A stretch of DNA of 12,975 nucleotides from Pseudomonadota bacterium (GTDB taxonomy: Bacteria; Pseudomonadota; Alphaproteobacteria; Rhizobiales; Hyphomicrobiaceae). A program made the translations under genes and the position numbers. Of this stretch, positions 1 to 6,254 are shown in pieces (position 1 is the first letter of the stretch; each line of letters begins with the position of its first letter). Below the pieces are notes generated by a model, which saw only the letters and a list, made by a program, of their open reading frames with translations, searched no databases and was not told the origin of the DNA. Where the stretch lies: assembly GCA_023410905.1 (NCBI GenBank), contig JAEYPL010000248.1, forward strand, positions 1 through 12,975, given 5' to 3'.

Positions 1-622
1 GAGCAACCTCGTCCTCGCCAATGGCGGCGAGCACAAGTTGCAGCGTATCGGACGTTTGTGTGTTTGCGCGCGACGCCGCATCCTGCTTGCGCATGACGAA
101 CACCGGCAGGTCGCCTGCGAAGTCCGACACACCAGGCCCTTGAGCATAAACGTCGTAGCCAGCGCGCATAAAGAAGGGGACCGAGACGGACGATGCGAGT
201 GCGGTGATGGTCGCATATCCGGCGCGGCGTGCGCGCGCCTCTGCATTGGCGAGCAGCAGCGAGCCGAGGCCCATGAAGGCAAAAAGAGGCTGCACGAAGA
301 GCCCTTCGATCCGCGCGACGCGGCCGCGGCTATCCATTGGACGCCAACCAGCCGTGCCCGCGAGTTGGCCGTCGAGCCAAGCGCCGAACAGATCCGAGCT
401 GGCGAGCTGATCCACGTATTCCGGCGTCGCGAGCCATTTCATGAACTCGTCGACGGATTGTTGGGAGGCGCGTGGCGCGATGATCGTGCGAAACGATGTG
501 CCGTGGACGTAGCGCACGTCCGACCAGTGATCCATCCCGATAGGTCGGAGCTTCACGAGCTCTGGGATATGCGTACCGAACTCACTCGGGTCGACATCGT
601 CGGCACTGGCAAGGCTGCTCAT
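1..622 (-). CDS. GNAT-family N-acetyltransferase, C-terminus beyond window edge
   Basis: This reading frame is open from an ATG at 622 to the window edge, giving 207 residues with no stop. Residues 103-136 match GNAT motif A: a beta strand (RIEGLFVQP), the acetyl-CoA pyrophosphate loop FMGLGS at 116-121, then an alanine/arginine-rich helix. Residues 148-155 (VPFFMRAGY) match motif B. The usual R/Q of the R/Q-x-x-G-x-G/A loop is Ala115 here, so acetyl-CoA binding may differ slightly. GNAT enzymes transfer acetyl from acetyl-CoA to an amine; the acceptor cannot be told. About 25 residues past motif B lead into an extra C-terminal part that is cut off, so this may be longer than a minimal GNAT. 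The ribosome site before 622 is weak, so the start is less certain than the family. It lies downstream of the DUF2865 gene but is separated from it by a terminator and 226 bp. Confidence 0.82.
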   Translation of the reverse strand, partial: MSSLASADDVDPSEFGTHIPELVKLRPIGMDHWSDVRYVHGTSFRTIIAPRASQQSVDEFMKWLATPEYVDQLASSDLFGAWLDGQLAGTAGWRPMDSRGRVARIEGLFVQPLFAFMGLGSLLLANAEARARRAGYATITALASSVSVPFFMRAGYDVYAQGPGVSDFAGDLPVFVMRKQDAASRANTQTSDTLQLVLAAIGEDEVA

Positions 623-661
623 AACACAAGACCTGTACGCAGACACTGGTAATCAGCAGGC

Positions 662-685
662 GACTGTCGATGATTTACGACAATC
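662..685. promoter_or_regulatory. Imperfect palindrome upstream of the GNAT gene, possible operator
   Basis: The arms GACTGTCG (662-669) and CGACAATC (678-685) match at 7 of 8 positions around an 8-base AT-rich spacer. The site lies 40-63 bases before the acetyltransferase start, where a repressor could act. No convincing -35/-10 pair was found beside it, and chance is a real alternative. Confidence 0.25.
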
Positions 686-843
686 GTTTTTCTGATGCGT
701 TGCAGCCTAGGCGCTCGGACAAGTCATCTGCAATATGATCATCTTCCTAAACGGCTGTCCGGAAATCGATTCGGCCGCAAGTGGTGCCTTCGCACCACAC
801 GCGCGCGTGATCGATCGAAAGAGTTGAACGAACGCCAAGGCAG

Positions 844-870
844 GAAAACTAGCGACGCTGGCTCGCTAGT
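844..870 (-). terminator. Intrinsic terminator overlapping the DUF2865 stop codon
   Basis: Read on the minus strand, the 8-bp perfect stem ACTAGCGA (870-863) and TCGCTAGT (855-848) encloses a 7-base loop and is followed by TTT then CC. The TAG stop at 849-851 lies inside the 3' arm. The T-run is short, but stem and position fit termination of the DUF2865 transcript before the acetyltransferase gene. Confidence 0.6.
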
Positions 871-1925
871 CCCGGTCGCAGATCCGGTGCCTGCGCCTTG
901 CGCTCGGCCGGCTCACCCGCCGTCGGCGAGTACTCTGCCTGCTTGCACGAACAGCCCTCGACGTATTCCTTGCGATGGCGGAATGCGTTTTTCATGCTGG
1001 TATAAGGCTTGTTCTCAGCGACCGACACCATCTCTTCCACCGCACCGCCCGGGTTCTGGTGGTAGTAGAGCTCGGTCGGCGCCGCGCACCGCGACTGGCA
1101 CGCATCGACATCGCGCGGGAAGTGGCTCGGCAGCGTCGCGAAGCTGATCGGGAAATAGTAGCCGTCACACGTGCGCACGCAGAGCGTCCGATAGGTCGCG
1201 TACGGCAGCGCGCCGAACTGATTGGTCGGCGTCTGCGGGCGGGCACCGGGCTCTTCGTCCTGCCAGAAAAACGAGCCGAACGGATTGTTGCCGCCACCAC
1301 GCCGGCGCGCTTCCTGCTGATAGTTCGCGCCGCAGTTGTTCCGCGCCAACTCGCGAATGATCTCGTCCTGCATGGACCGATTGCTCGTGCCCATGATCTG
1401 CTGGCGCTGAACGTCGAGGTCGCTCTGCCGCCGCCGCATGTCCTCGGACCGCTGCGCGAGGCCCACACAGGCGCGCGTGCGCCGAAGCGTGCGCGAGAAA
1501 AGCCAAGTCTCGTAGCACTCGTTGCGGTCGAGTTCGCGCTCATTCGAACGGATATCGCGATCGAGCTGACGCATCTCGGCTTCGATCTTCGGCAGCACAT
1601 CGCGGGACTGATTGCCGCGTTGGCCGTCCGAGACAAGCCGCTGCTCGAGCTGGAAGCAGATATTGCCGGCGGCACCCGGCGGCGGAGGCGGCTCACCACG
1701 CTGCACCCCCCACCCCGGCGGCGGAGGCGGCTGCGGGCCGCGATAAACGGGCTCGCGCGGCTCCGGACGCGACGGACGATCATCGCCACCGAACGGCCAC
1801 CAGCCACTCTGGGCCTGGGCCGACGGCACGAACGACGGTCCGAGCGCAACGACGCTCCCAGCGACCGCCAGCGCGACGGCCACCGATGCGATCGTTTTCG
1901 CGCGCAGATAGCGCCAACCGCTCAT
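849..1925 (-). CDS. DUF2865 domain exported protein, proline- and cysteine-rich
   Basis: This 358-residue protein has a cleavable signal peptide: basic MSGWRYLRAK, a hydrophobic core at about 11-36, and an AQA/QS cleavage site near 38-39. It should therefore act in the periplasm or envelope. A linker follows with two PPPPP runs (66-70 and 79-83). Residues 100-200 form a charged, helical, coiled-coil-like region. The C-terminal domain at about 240-330 has the DUF2865 signature CVRTCDGYYFPISF, a later CQSRC and a final CSC. The mature part holds ten cysteines (90, 137, 153, 198, 249, 253, 276, 280, 325, 327), an even number consistent with disulfides. The family is known mainly from alphaproteobacteria and has no assigned biochemical role. 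The ATG is preceded by GAGGGG at about 8 bases. It looks monocistronic, with its own promoter and terminator. Confidence 0.88.
   Translation of the reverse strand: MSGWRYLRAKTIASVAVALAVAGSVVALGPSFVPSAQAQSGWWPFGGDDRPSRPEPREPVYRGPQPPPPPGWGVQRGEPPPPPGAAGNICFQLEQRLVSDGQRGNQSRDVLPKIEAEMRQLDRDIRSNERELDRNECYETWLFSRTLRRTRACVGLAQRSEDMRRRQSDLDVQRQQIMGTSNRSMQDEIIRELARNNCGANYQQEARRRGGGNNPFGSFFWQDEEPGARPQTPTNQFGALPYATYRTLCVRTCDGYYFPISFATLPSHFPRDVDACQSRCAAPTELYYHQNPGGAVEEMVSVAENKPYTSMKNAFRHRKEYVEGCSCKQAEYSPTAGEPAERKAQAPDLRPGLASQRR
1675..1732 (-). repeat. 19-bp direct repeat encoding two PPPPPG runs
   Basis: CCCGGCGGCGGAGGCGGCT occurs identically at 1675-1693 and 1714-1732, offset by 39 bases (13 codons). 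Inside the DUF2865 gene it encodes EPPPPPG and QPPPPPG. It probably arose by in-frame duplication; the rest of the 39-base unit has diverged. Length variation between strains would be expected here. Confidence 0.7.
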
Positions 1926-1991
1926 TCACAGCCCCTCGGCGCGTCCAAAGCCATGTGCCGCCTGCATAATGGGCGACGCACTTGCCGGCGC

Positions 1992-2020
1992 ATGATGATG
2001 GTGGTGAATTAGGCCGTCAA
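1992..2020 (-). promoter_or_regulatory. Possible sigma70-type promoter of the DUF2865 gene
   Basis: On the minus strand, TTGACG (2020-2015) and CATCAT (1997-1992) are separated by 17 bases. The first matches TTGACA at 5 of 6 positions and the second TATAAT at 4 of 6. This would give a leader of about 60 bases before the ATG at 1925. It is a pattern match only. Confidence 0.4.
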
Positions 2021-2120
2021 TGCGGAGCAATTGCGGCAGGTGCCCTCGTACACAACTTGGCGTGTGCCTGCGACAACAAGCACTAAGCTCATCAACAAAC
2101 CACGGGATGGAGCCCAATCA

Positions 2121-2903
2121 ATGAATAGCGCCAGGATAGGTGCTGCTGCAGACATTCTCGCCGCCGCTCGCCGGAATGGCCAGTTGCTCGAACGCTTGCC
2201 GGACGAAAGCCGCCCTCGATCCCTGGCCGAGGGCTACGAGATCCAGAATGCCTTCATCAAAATCTGGCCCGACAAGCTGGCTGGCTGGAAGATCGGCGCG
2301 ACATCGCATGTTACAATGGAGAGGTTCGGCGTCAGCGAGCCAATCTATGGCCCCTTCTTCGCCGGCGACATCTACGCGAGCCCGGCCTCACCAAAGATCG
2401 GCAGCCTGCAGCACATGGCCATCGAGAGCGAGTTCGCCTACCGCTTAGGTAGCGATCTACCGGCGCGCGGGACACCCTATTCGCGGCAAGAGATTCTCGA
2501 TGCCATCGATGCGGTCATTCCATGCTTCGAGATCGTCAGTCCGCGCTTCGTGCGCATTCCTTTCGACGACGTGGCCTCCGCGGTCGCAGACTGCATGCTC
2601 AACTATGCGATGATCCTCGGGACGCCGATCACCGACTGGCGGGGGATCGACGCGGCCCGCCACCCCGTCCAGCTGCACATAGACGGCATGATGACCGGCG
2701 AGGGCAACGGCTCCGATTGCCTCGGCGATCCGCGCAACGTGCTCGACTGGATCGTAGAAAAGCTCAGAGCCAGCGGCACGAGCCTGAAGAAGGGCGAGAT
2801 CCTGTCGACTGGAACCTGCACCGGGATCGTCCCCCTCAAGAAAGACCAGACCGCCGTTGCCGACTTCGGCCTGCTCGGCAAGGTCGAGGTTCGGTTCACC
2901 TGA
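2121..2903 (+). CDS. 2-keto-4-pentenoate hydratase-like protein (MhpD / FAH superfamily)
   Basis: The protein has 260 residues, close to the usual 260-270 of the MhpD group of the fumarylacetoacetate hydrolase fold. Members hydrate 2-oxopent-4-enoates or decarboxylate 2-oxo-3-enedioates at the end of aromatic meta-cleavage pathways. Visible marks are GWKIGATS at 55-62, the metal-binding ExE in IESEFAYRLG (Glu102, Glu104) with a third acid in CFEIVSPR (Glu137), STGTCTGIVPL at 229-239, and the terminal FGLLGKVEVRF strand. I chose the ATG at 2121 because GGAG lies 8 bases upstream and the family begins about there. An in-frame extension to 2031 has no family resemblance. It is followed after 166 bp by a ThDP enzyme on the same strand. 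No dioxygenase or other ring-cleavage gene is in the window, so the substrate is unknown and the true activity may be a hydratase, decarboxylase or isomerase. Confidence 0.87.
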   Translation: MNSARIGAAADILAAARRNGQLLERLPDESRPRSLAEGYEIQNAFIKIWPDKLAGWKIGATSHVTMERFGVSEPIYGPFFAGDIYASPASPKIGSLQHMAIESEFAYRLGSDLPARGTPYSRQEILDAIDAVIPCFEIVSPRFVRIPFDDVASAVADCMLNYAMILGTPITDWRGIDAARHPVQLHIDGMMTGEGNGSDCLGDPRNVLDWIVEKLRASGTSLKKGEILSTGTCTGIVPLKKDQTAVADFGLLGKVEVRFT

Positions 2904-3021
2904 AGTCCGGCCGCAAGGCTTCCTGCGCCGGCGCCGCCATGCGCCGCGCGTAGGCCGTCGCGCGATGCTCACCATTCAAAGCATCCGGCTGGCATGGTAC
3001 CGGTCAGCGTTCAATCAGAAC

Positions 3022-3043
3022 CGCGCCCCGAACAATGGGCGCG
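3022..3043 (+). repeat. Hairpin in the leader of the ThDP enzyme gene
   Basis: CGCGCCC (3022-3028) pairs perfectly with GGGCGCG (3037-3043) across an 8-base loop, 27 bases before the start codon. No T-run follows, so it is not an intrinsic terminator. It could stabilise or process the transcript between the hydratase and this gene, or be a chance effect of high GC. Confidence 0.35.
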
Positions 3044-3069
3044 ACGCCGCACGAGAAGGAACGCCAATC

Positions 3070-4695
3070 ATGGCCGACAAGATCAGAGGCGCGGACATCG
3101 TCGCGCGCACGCTGGAGCAGCTCGGGACGCAGAAGGTCTTCACGCTGTCCGGCAACCACATCATGTCGATCTTCGACGCCGCGCTCGAGACGAAGCTCGA
3201 GCTGATCCACGTGCGCCACGAGGCCGCGACCGTTCATATGGCCGACGCCTGGGGGCGCCTCACGGGGAAGCCCGGCATTGCGATGGTCACCGGCGGACCG
3301 GGCCATGCCAATGCCGTCGGCGCGCTCTATACGGCACTCGCGAACGAGTCGCCCATGGTGCTGCTCTCCGGCCATGCCGCAACGGATGAGCTCGGTCGCG
3401 GCGGCTTCCAGGAAATCGCGCAGGCCGATCTGGCCCGTCCGGTCGCCAAGGCCTCGTGGGCGTCGACCTCTGCGGCCTCCCTCGGCGAGGACGTGGCCAA
3501 GGCCTGGCATATCGCAAAGAGCGGTCGACCCGGCCCTGTGCACCTGAGCCTCCCCTCGGACTTGCTCGATGCGGAGATTGCAGCTTCCGACGCATTGATC
3601 CCCGGTTCCCTGCCCGGCGAGGCATCCGCCACGCTCCCCGATGCGTTGGCCGATGCCGTGCTCGACGCAATTGCCAAGGCGAGCGCGCCGCTGATCATTG
3701 CCGCGCCGCATCTCTCGGGGCCGCACGGCCGGCCGCTGCTTGCCGAACTCGAGAAAGCGGTGCAGGCGCCCGTCGTCATCATGGAAAGCCCTCGCGGCAT
3801 TCGCGATGCGACGCTCGGATCCTTCTCGGAGCTGCTCAAGCGGACCGATCTGATCGTGCTCCTCGGCAAGCCGCTCGATTTCACACTCAAGTGGGCCGAG
3901 CCGCCGGTCGTCGCGCCGACGTGCCAACTGATCAGCATCGATCCCGAGCCGGCGCTGATCGCACGCGCGCAGAAGGAACTCGGCAGCCGCCTCGCACTCG
4001 CTGCGCTCGCAGATGCGCGCGGTGCCGCGCTCACGCTCACCAAGCGCGCCGGCAAAGCCACCCCGCGCAATGCGCAATGGCTCGGCGAAGCACGCCGCCT
4101 GCTCGATCATCGCCCCGAAAGCTGGGCGACGCTGAAGGGCAAGAACGGTCGACTCCATGCCGTCGAAGTCTTCAAGGCGTTGAAGCCGATCGTCGAGCGC
4201 GATCCGAACACCGTGCTCATCTGCGACGGCGGTGAGTTCGCGCAATGGGGCCAGAGCCTGATCAAGCCACCGCGCAGGATCGTCAATGGCGTCGCGGGCT
4301 CCATTGGTGCGGGCATTCCCTTCGCGGTGGCGGCGCGCTCCTGGGAGCCGAAGGCGCCGATCATCACTGTCGTCGGCGACGGCACGTTCGGCTTTCACAT
4401 GTCGGAGTTCGACACGGCCGTGCGGCACAATCTGCCGTTCGTCGCGATCGTCGGCACCGATGCCATGTGGAATGCAGAAAGCCAGATCCAGCTTCGCGAC
4501 TACGGCGCCCAGCGCATGCACGGCTGCAGCCTGCTGCCGACGCGCTACGACCAGGTGGTCACGGCACTCGGCGGCCATGGCGAGTTCGTGGACGATGCCG
4601 CAGCACTTCCCGCCGCCATCGAACGGGCTATTGCCTCGGGCAGGCCAGCCTGTGTGAACGTAATGATCGAGGCGATCGCGGCACCGGCGATCTAG
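3070..4695 (+). CDS. Thiamine-diphosphate-dependent enzyme, acetolactate synthase-like
   Basis: The protein has 541 residues and the three-domain layout of the decarboxylase/acetolactate synthase superfamily. The N-terminal PYR domain (about 5-170) carries the catalytic glutamate in HVRHEAATVHMADAW (Glu51) and the MVTGGPGHANAVGAL loop. A central domain (about 190-340) follows, then a C-terminal PP domain with GDG at 436-438. The usual NN that ends the GDG-x24-NN metal/diphosphate motif is Thr463-Asp464 (GTDAMWNAE), at exactly the expected spacing; Asp could still bind the metal. The start at 3070 has GAAGGA 9 bases upstream and fits the family. The gene lies between a MhpD-like hydratase and a small membrane protein 29 bp downstream. 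These enzymes cleave or join C-C bonds next to a carbonyl of 2-oxo acids or 2-hydroxyacyl-CoAs. True acetolactate synthase in branched-chain synthesis is unlikely because no regulatory subunit gene follows. Confidence 0.87.
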   Translation: MADKIRGADIVARTLEQLGTQKVFTLSGNHIMSIFDAALETKLELIHVRHEAATVHMADAWGRLTGKPGIAMVTGGPGHANAVGALYTALANESPMVLLSGHAATDELGRGGFQEIAQADLARPVAKASWASTSAASLGEDVAKAWHIAKSGRPGPVHLSLPSDLLDAEIAASDALIPGSLPGEASATLPDALADAVLDAIAKASAPLIIAAPHLSGPHGRPLLAELEKAVQAPVVIMESPRGIRDATLGSFSELLKRTDLIVLLGKPLDFTLKWAEPPVVAPTCQLISIDPEPALIARAQKELGSRLALAALADARGAALTLTKRAGKATPRNAQWLGEARRLLDHRPESWATLKGKNGRLHAVEVFKALKPIVERDPNTVLICDGGEFAQWGQSLIKPPRRIVNGVAGSIGAGIPFAVAARSWEPKAPIITVVGDGTFGFHMSEFDTAVRHNLPFVAIVGTDAMWNAESQIQLRDYGAQRMHGCSLLPTRYDQVVTALGGHGEFVDDAAALPAAIERAIASGRPACVNVMIEAIAAPAI

Positions 4696-4724
4696 CGCCA
4701 CCACATCTGCGAAGGAGGCCGCAC

Positions 4725-5057
4725 ATGGCCTTCACGACGCATCCCGTGTTGTTCTTCTGTGGCCTTGCGATGGTCGTCGTCGGCTTTCTGCTCTGGCGCG
4801 TCGCCGGCCGCTGGGACCTCAAAGGTCAGGCAGTCGATTTGGCCATGAGGTCGGCCTGGAACCGCCGCGTCGTCATCAGCGATGAGTTGCAGGAGCGCTA
4901 TCGCGATGTGGTGGATGCGCCAACGCATGTGAAGCGCGCTGGGCGCGTGGCAGGACATGCCGCTCGGCATTTCGTCGCGCAGGCCCTTTCCATTACGGCA
5001 ATGATCATGCTCGCACTGGGCGTGGCTCTGGCCGTGCTCGCTGTGGTGTGGCCGTAG
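4725..5057 (+). CDS. Small two-helix membrane protein of unknown function
   Basis: This 110-residue protein has hydrophobic segments at about 7-25 and 87-108. They flank a charged middle part (RWDLKGQAVDLAMRS and ELQERYRDVVD) that both ends would leave on the same side of the membrane. I do not recognise the family. A very strong ribosome site, GAAGGAGG at 4711-4718, sits 6 bases before the ATG, and the gene begins 29 bp after the ThDP enzyme stop, so it is almost certainly co-transcribed. It ends 6 bp before the end of yebC on the other strand, with no terminator visible between them. It could anchor or assist the upstream enzymes, or simply share their promoter. Confidence 0.78.
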   Translation: MAFTTHPVLFFCGLAMVVVGFLLWRVAGRWDLKGQAVDLAMRSAWNRRVVISDELQERYRDVVDAPTHVKRAGRVAGHAARHFVAQALSITAMIMLALGVALAVLAVVWP

Positions 5058-5063
5058 CGCAGA

Positions 5064-5813
5064 TCAGGCGGCTGTCAGGCTGGCCATGGTCGCGTCGTCG
5101 ATCTCGAAGTTGGCGAATACCGACTGGACGTCATCGTCGTCCTCGAGCGCGGCAATCAGCTTCAGGATCGTGCCGGCATTGTCCTCGTCGAGCTGAGTCG
5201 ACGTCACCGGCTTCCAGACGGCCTTGACGGACTGCGGTGCCCCGAGAGTTCCTTCGAGCGCCGCCGCCACCGCCATCATGCTTTCGAACGCCGTCGTGAT
5301 CGCGTGACCGCTCTCGTCGGAGACAACGTCGTCCGCACCGGCCTCGATGGCCGCTTCGAGCACCGCGTCGGCGGAGCCGGCCGCTGCCGGATAGAGGATC
5401 TCACCGACCCGGGCGAACATGTGGGAGACGGCGCCGGTCGCGCCGAGATTGCCATTGTACTTGGTAAAGACCGCGCGGATCGCGCCGCCGGTCCTGTTGC
5501 GGTTGTCGGTCAGCGCCTCGACGATGATGGCCACGCCGCCGGGACCATATCCCTCGTAGCGAATCTCGTCGTAGTTCTCGTCCGCCCCGCCGGCTGCCTT
5601 CTTGATGGCGCGCTCAACATTGTCCTTGGGCATGTTCTCGGCGCGCGCATTCTGCACGGCGAGGCGAAGGCGGGCGTTCATTTCGGGGTCGGGCAGCCCG
5701 GATTTGGCGGCGACGGTGATCTCGCGGGCGAGCTTGGCGAAAAGCTTCGAGCGGGCAGCATCCTGCTTGCCCTTGCGATGCATGATGTTCTTGAACTGGG
5801 AATGGCCTGCCAT
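5064..5813 (-). CDS. yebC: YebC/PmpR-family DNA-binding or translation-associated protein
   Basis: The 249-residue protein has the full family pattern. The N-terminal domain begins MAGHSQFKNIMHRKGKQDA and continues LFAKLAREITVAAKSG. The centre has ARAENMPKDNVERAIKKA, then YEGYGPGGVAIIVEALTDN and NRTGGAIRAVFTKYNGNLG. The acidic C-terminal part ends EDDDDVQSVFANFEIDD. Members were described as transcription regulators (PmpR) and more recently linked to relieving ribosome stalling at proline stretches; which applies here cannot be seen. The length fits the family (about 235-250). The ribosome site before the ATG is weak; a GGAGGAG lies about 30 bases upstream, too far to serve it. In many proteobacteria yebC precedes ruvC, but here the gene ends against a convergent gene, so no ruvC follows. 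Confidence 0.95.
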   Translation of the reverse strand: MAGHSQFKNIMHRKGKQDAARSKLFAKLAREITVAAKSGLPDPEMNARLRLAVQNARAENMPKDNVERAIKKAAGGADENYDEIRYEGYGPGGVAIIVEALTDNRNRTGGAIRAVFTKYNGNLGATGAVSHMFARVGEILYPAAAGSADAVLEAAIEAGADDVVSDESGHAITTAFESMMAVAAALEGTLGAPQSVKAVWKPVTSTQLDEDNAGTILKLIAALEDDDDVQSVFANFEIDDATMASLTAA

Positions 5814-6250
5814 GGATGATCCGTCGCGCGTCCAACAGCGGCAACTCCTCCGGCTTCATGCTTTACGCACGGAGAAACCGCTAAGATTTTGATATTTCCG
5901 CCTTTTTCCGAAGGAGCAGGCGGCTGCGATCTGTCATGCCCGCACGCTGTGTCCCGACGCCGCAGGGCCGACCGGCGGGGTTATACGCTTCACCCCGTGC
6001 AAAATCCACCGATTGTCGCTATATAGGCGATCGGACCGGACGTTCCGAAGAAGCCAAAAGAACCTCTCGACCGCGAGACGCCCAGTCCCCCCGACACTGC
6101 AATGCGAGCATCGCCTTCGTCAGACCATTTTGGCGTCGTGCGGTGACGTGCGTGCGCCTGGACGGGGGAACCTTGGACGGACGGAAGATTGGGTCGAGAG
6201 GCGAAAATGAAGACGGCTGTGGTGATCCTTCTCCATGGACGGAGTAGCAG
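5814..6250. other. 437-bp gap between divergent yebC and glycosyltransferase genes
   Basis: No convincing gene is seen apart from a 15-codon leader frame near its right end. Open frames on both strands here have arginine- and proline-rich translations typical of non-coding high-GC DNA. It must hold the promoters of both flanking genes. A TATATA at 6020-6025 and, on the minus strand, a TATAAC at 5985-5980 are -10-like but lack good partners. A 6-bp hairpin (CGGGGT 5976-5981 with ACCCCG 5992-5997) is present. No tRNA or known riboswitch fold was recognised. Confidence 0.5.
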
Positions 6251-6254
6251 TTGA
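6207..6254 (+). CDS. Possible 15-codon leader peptide before the glycosyltransferase
   Basis: An ATG at 6207, preceded by GAGAGGCG at 6196-6203, opens the short frame MKTAVVILLHGRSSS, which ends at TGA 6252-6254. That stop overlaps the proposed TTG start of the next gene (6251-6253) in the arrangement TTGA. A ribosome finishing the leader could restart there, which would suit a TTG start. It may equally be the relic of a longer gene or chance. Nothing confirms translation. Confidence 0.25.
   Translation: MKTAVVILLHGRSSS

Noticed and set aside
38..652. 204-codon plus-strand open frame
   Set aside because: It is antisense to the acetyltransferase, which has clear GNAT motifs; the plus-strand translation is Arg/His-rich with no fold.
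781..798. Perfect hairpin GTGGTGC-CTTC-GCACCAC as a terminator
   Set aside because: Neither strand has a T-run after the stem, so it is not an intrinsic terminator; it may be a chance or minor RNA structure.
975..2012. 345-codon plus-strand open frame
   Set aside because: It mirrors the DUF2865 gene; the arginine-rich translation and lack of a ribosome site mark it as a high-GC shadow.
3004..4704. 566-codon minus-strand open frame
   Set aside because: It is antisense to the ThDP enzyme over almost its whole length. Long antisense frames are expected in strongly codon-biased high-GC genes, and no domain is visible.
5965..5980. GACCGGCGGG resembling part of an FMN riboswitch core
   Set aside because: The rest of the conserved core and paired arms are absent, and the flanking genes are not flavin genes.
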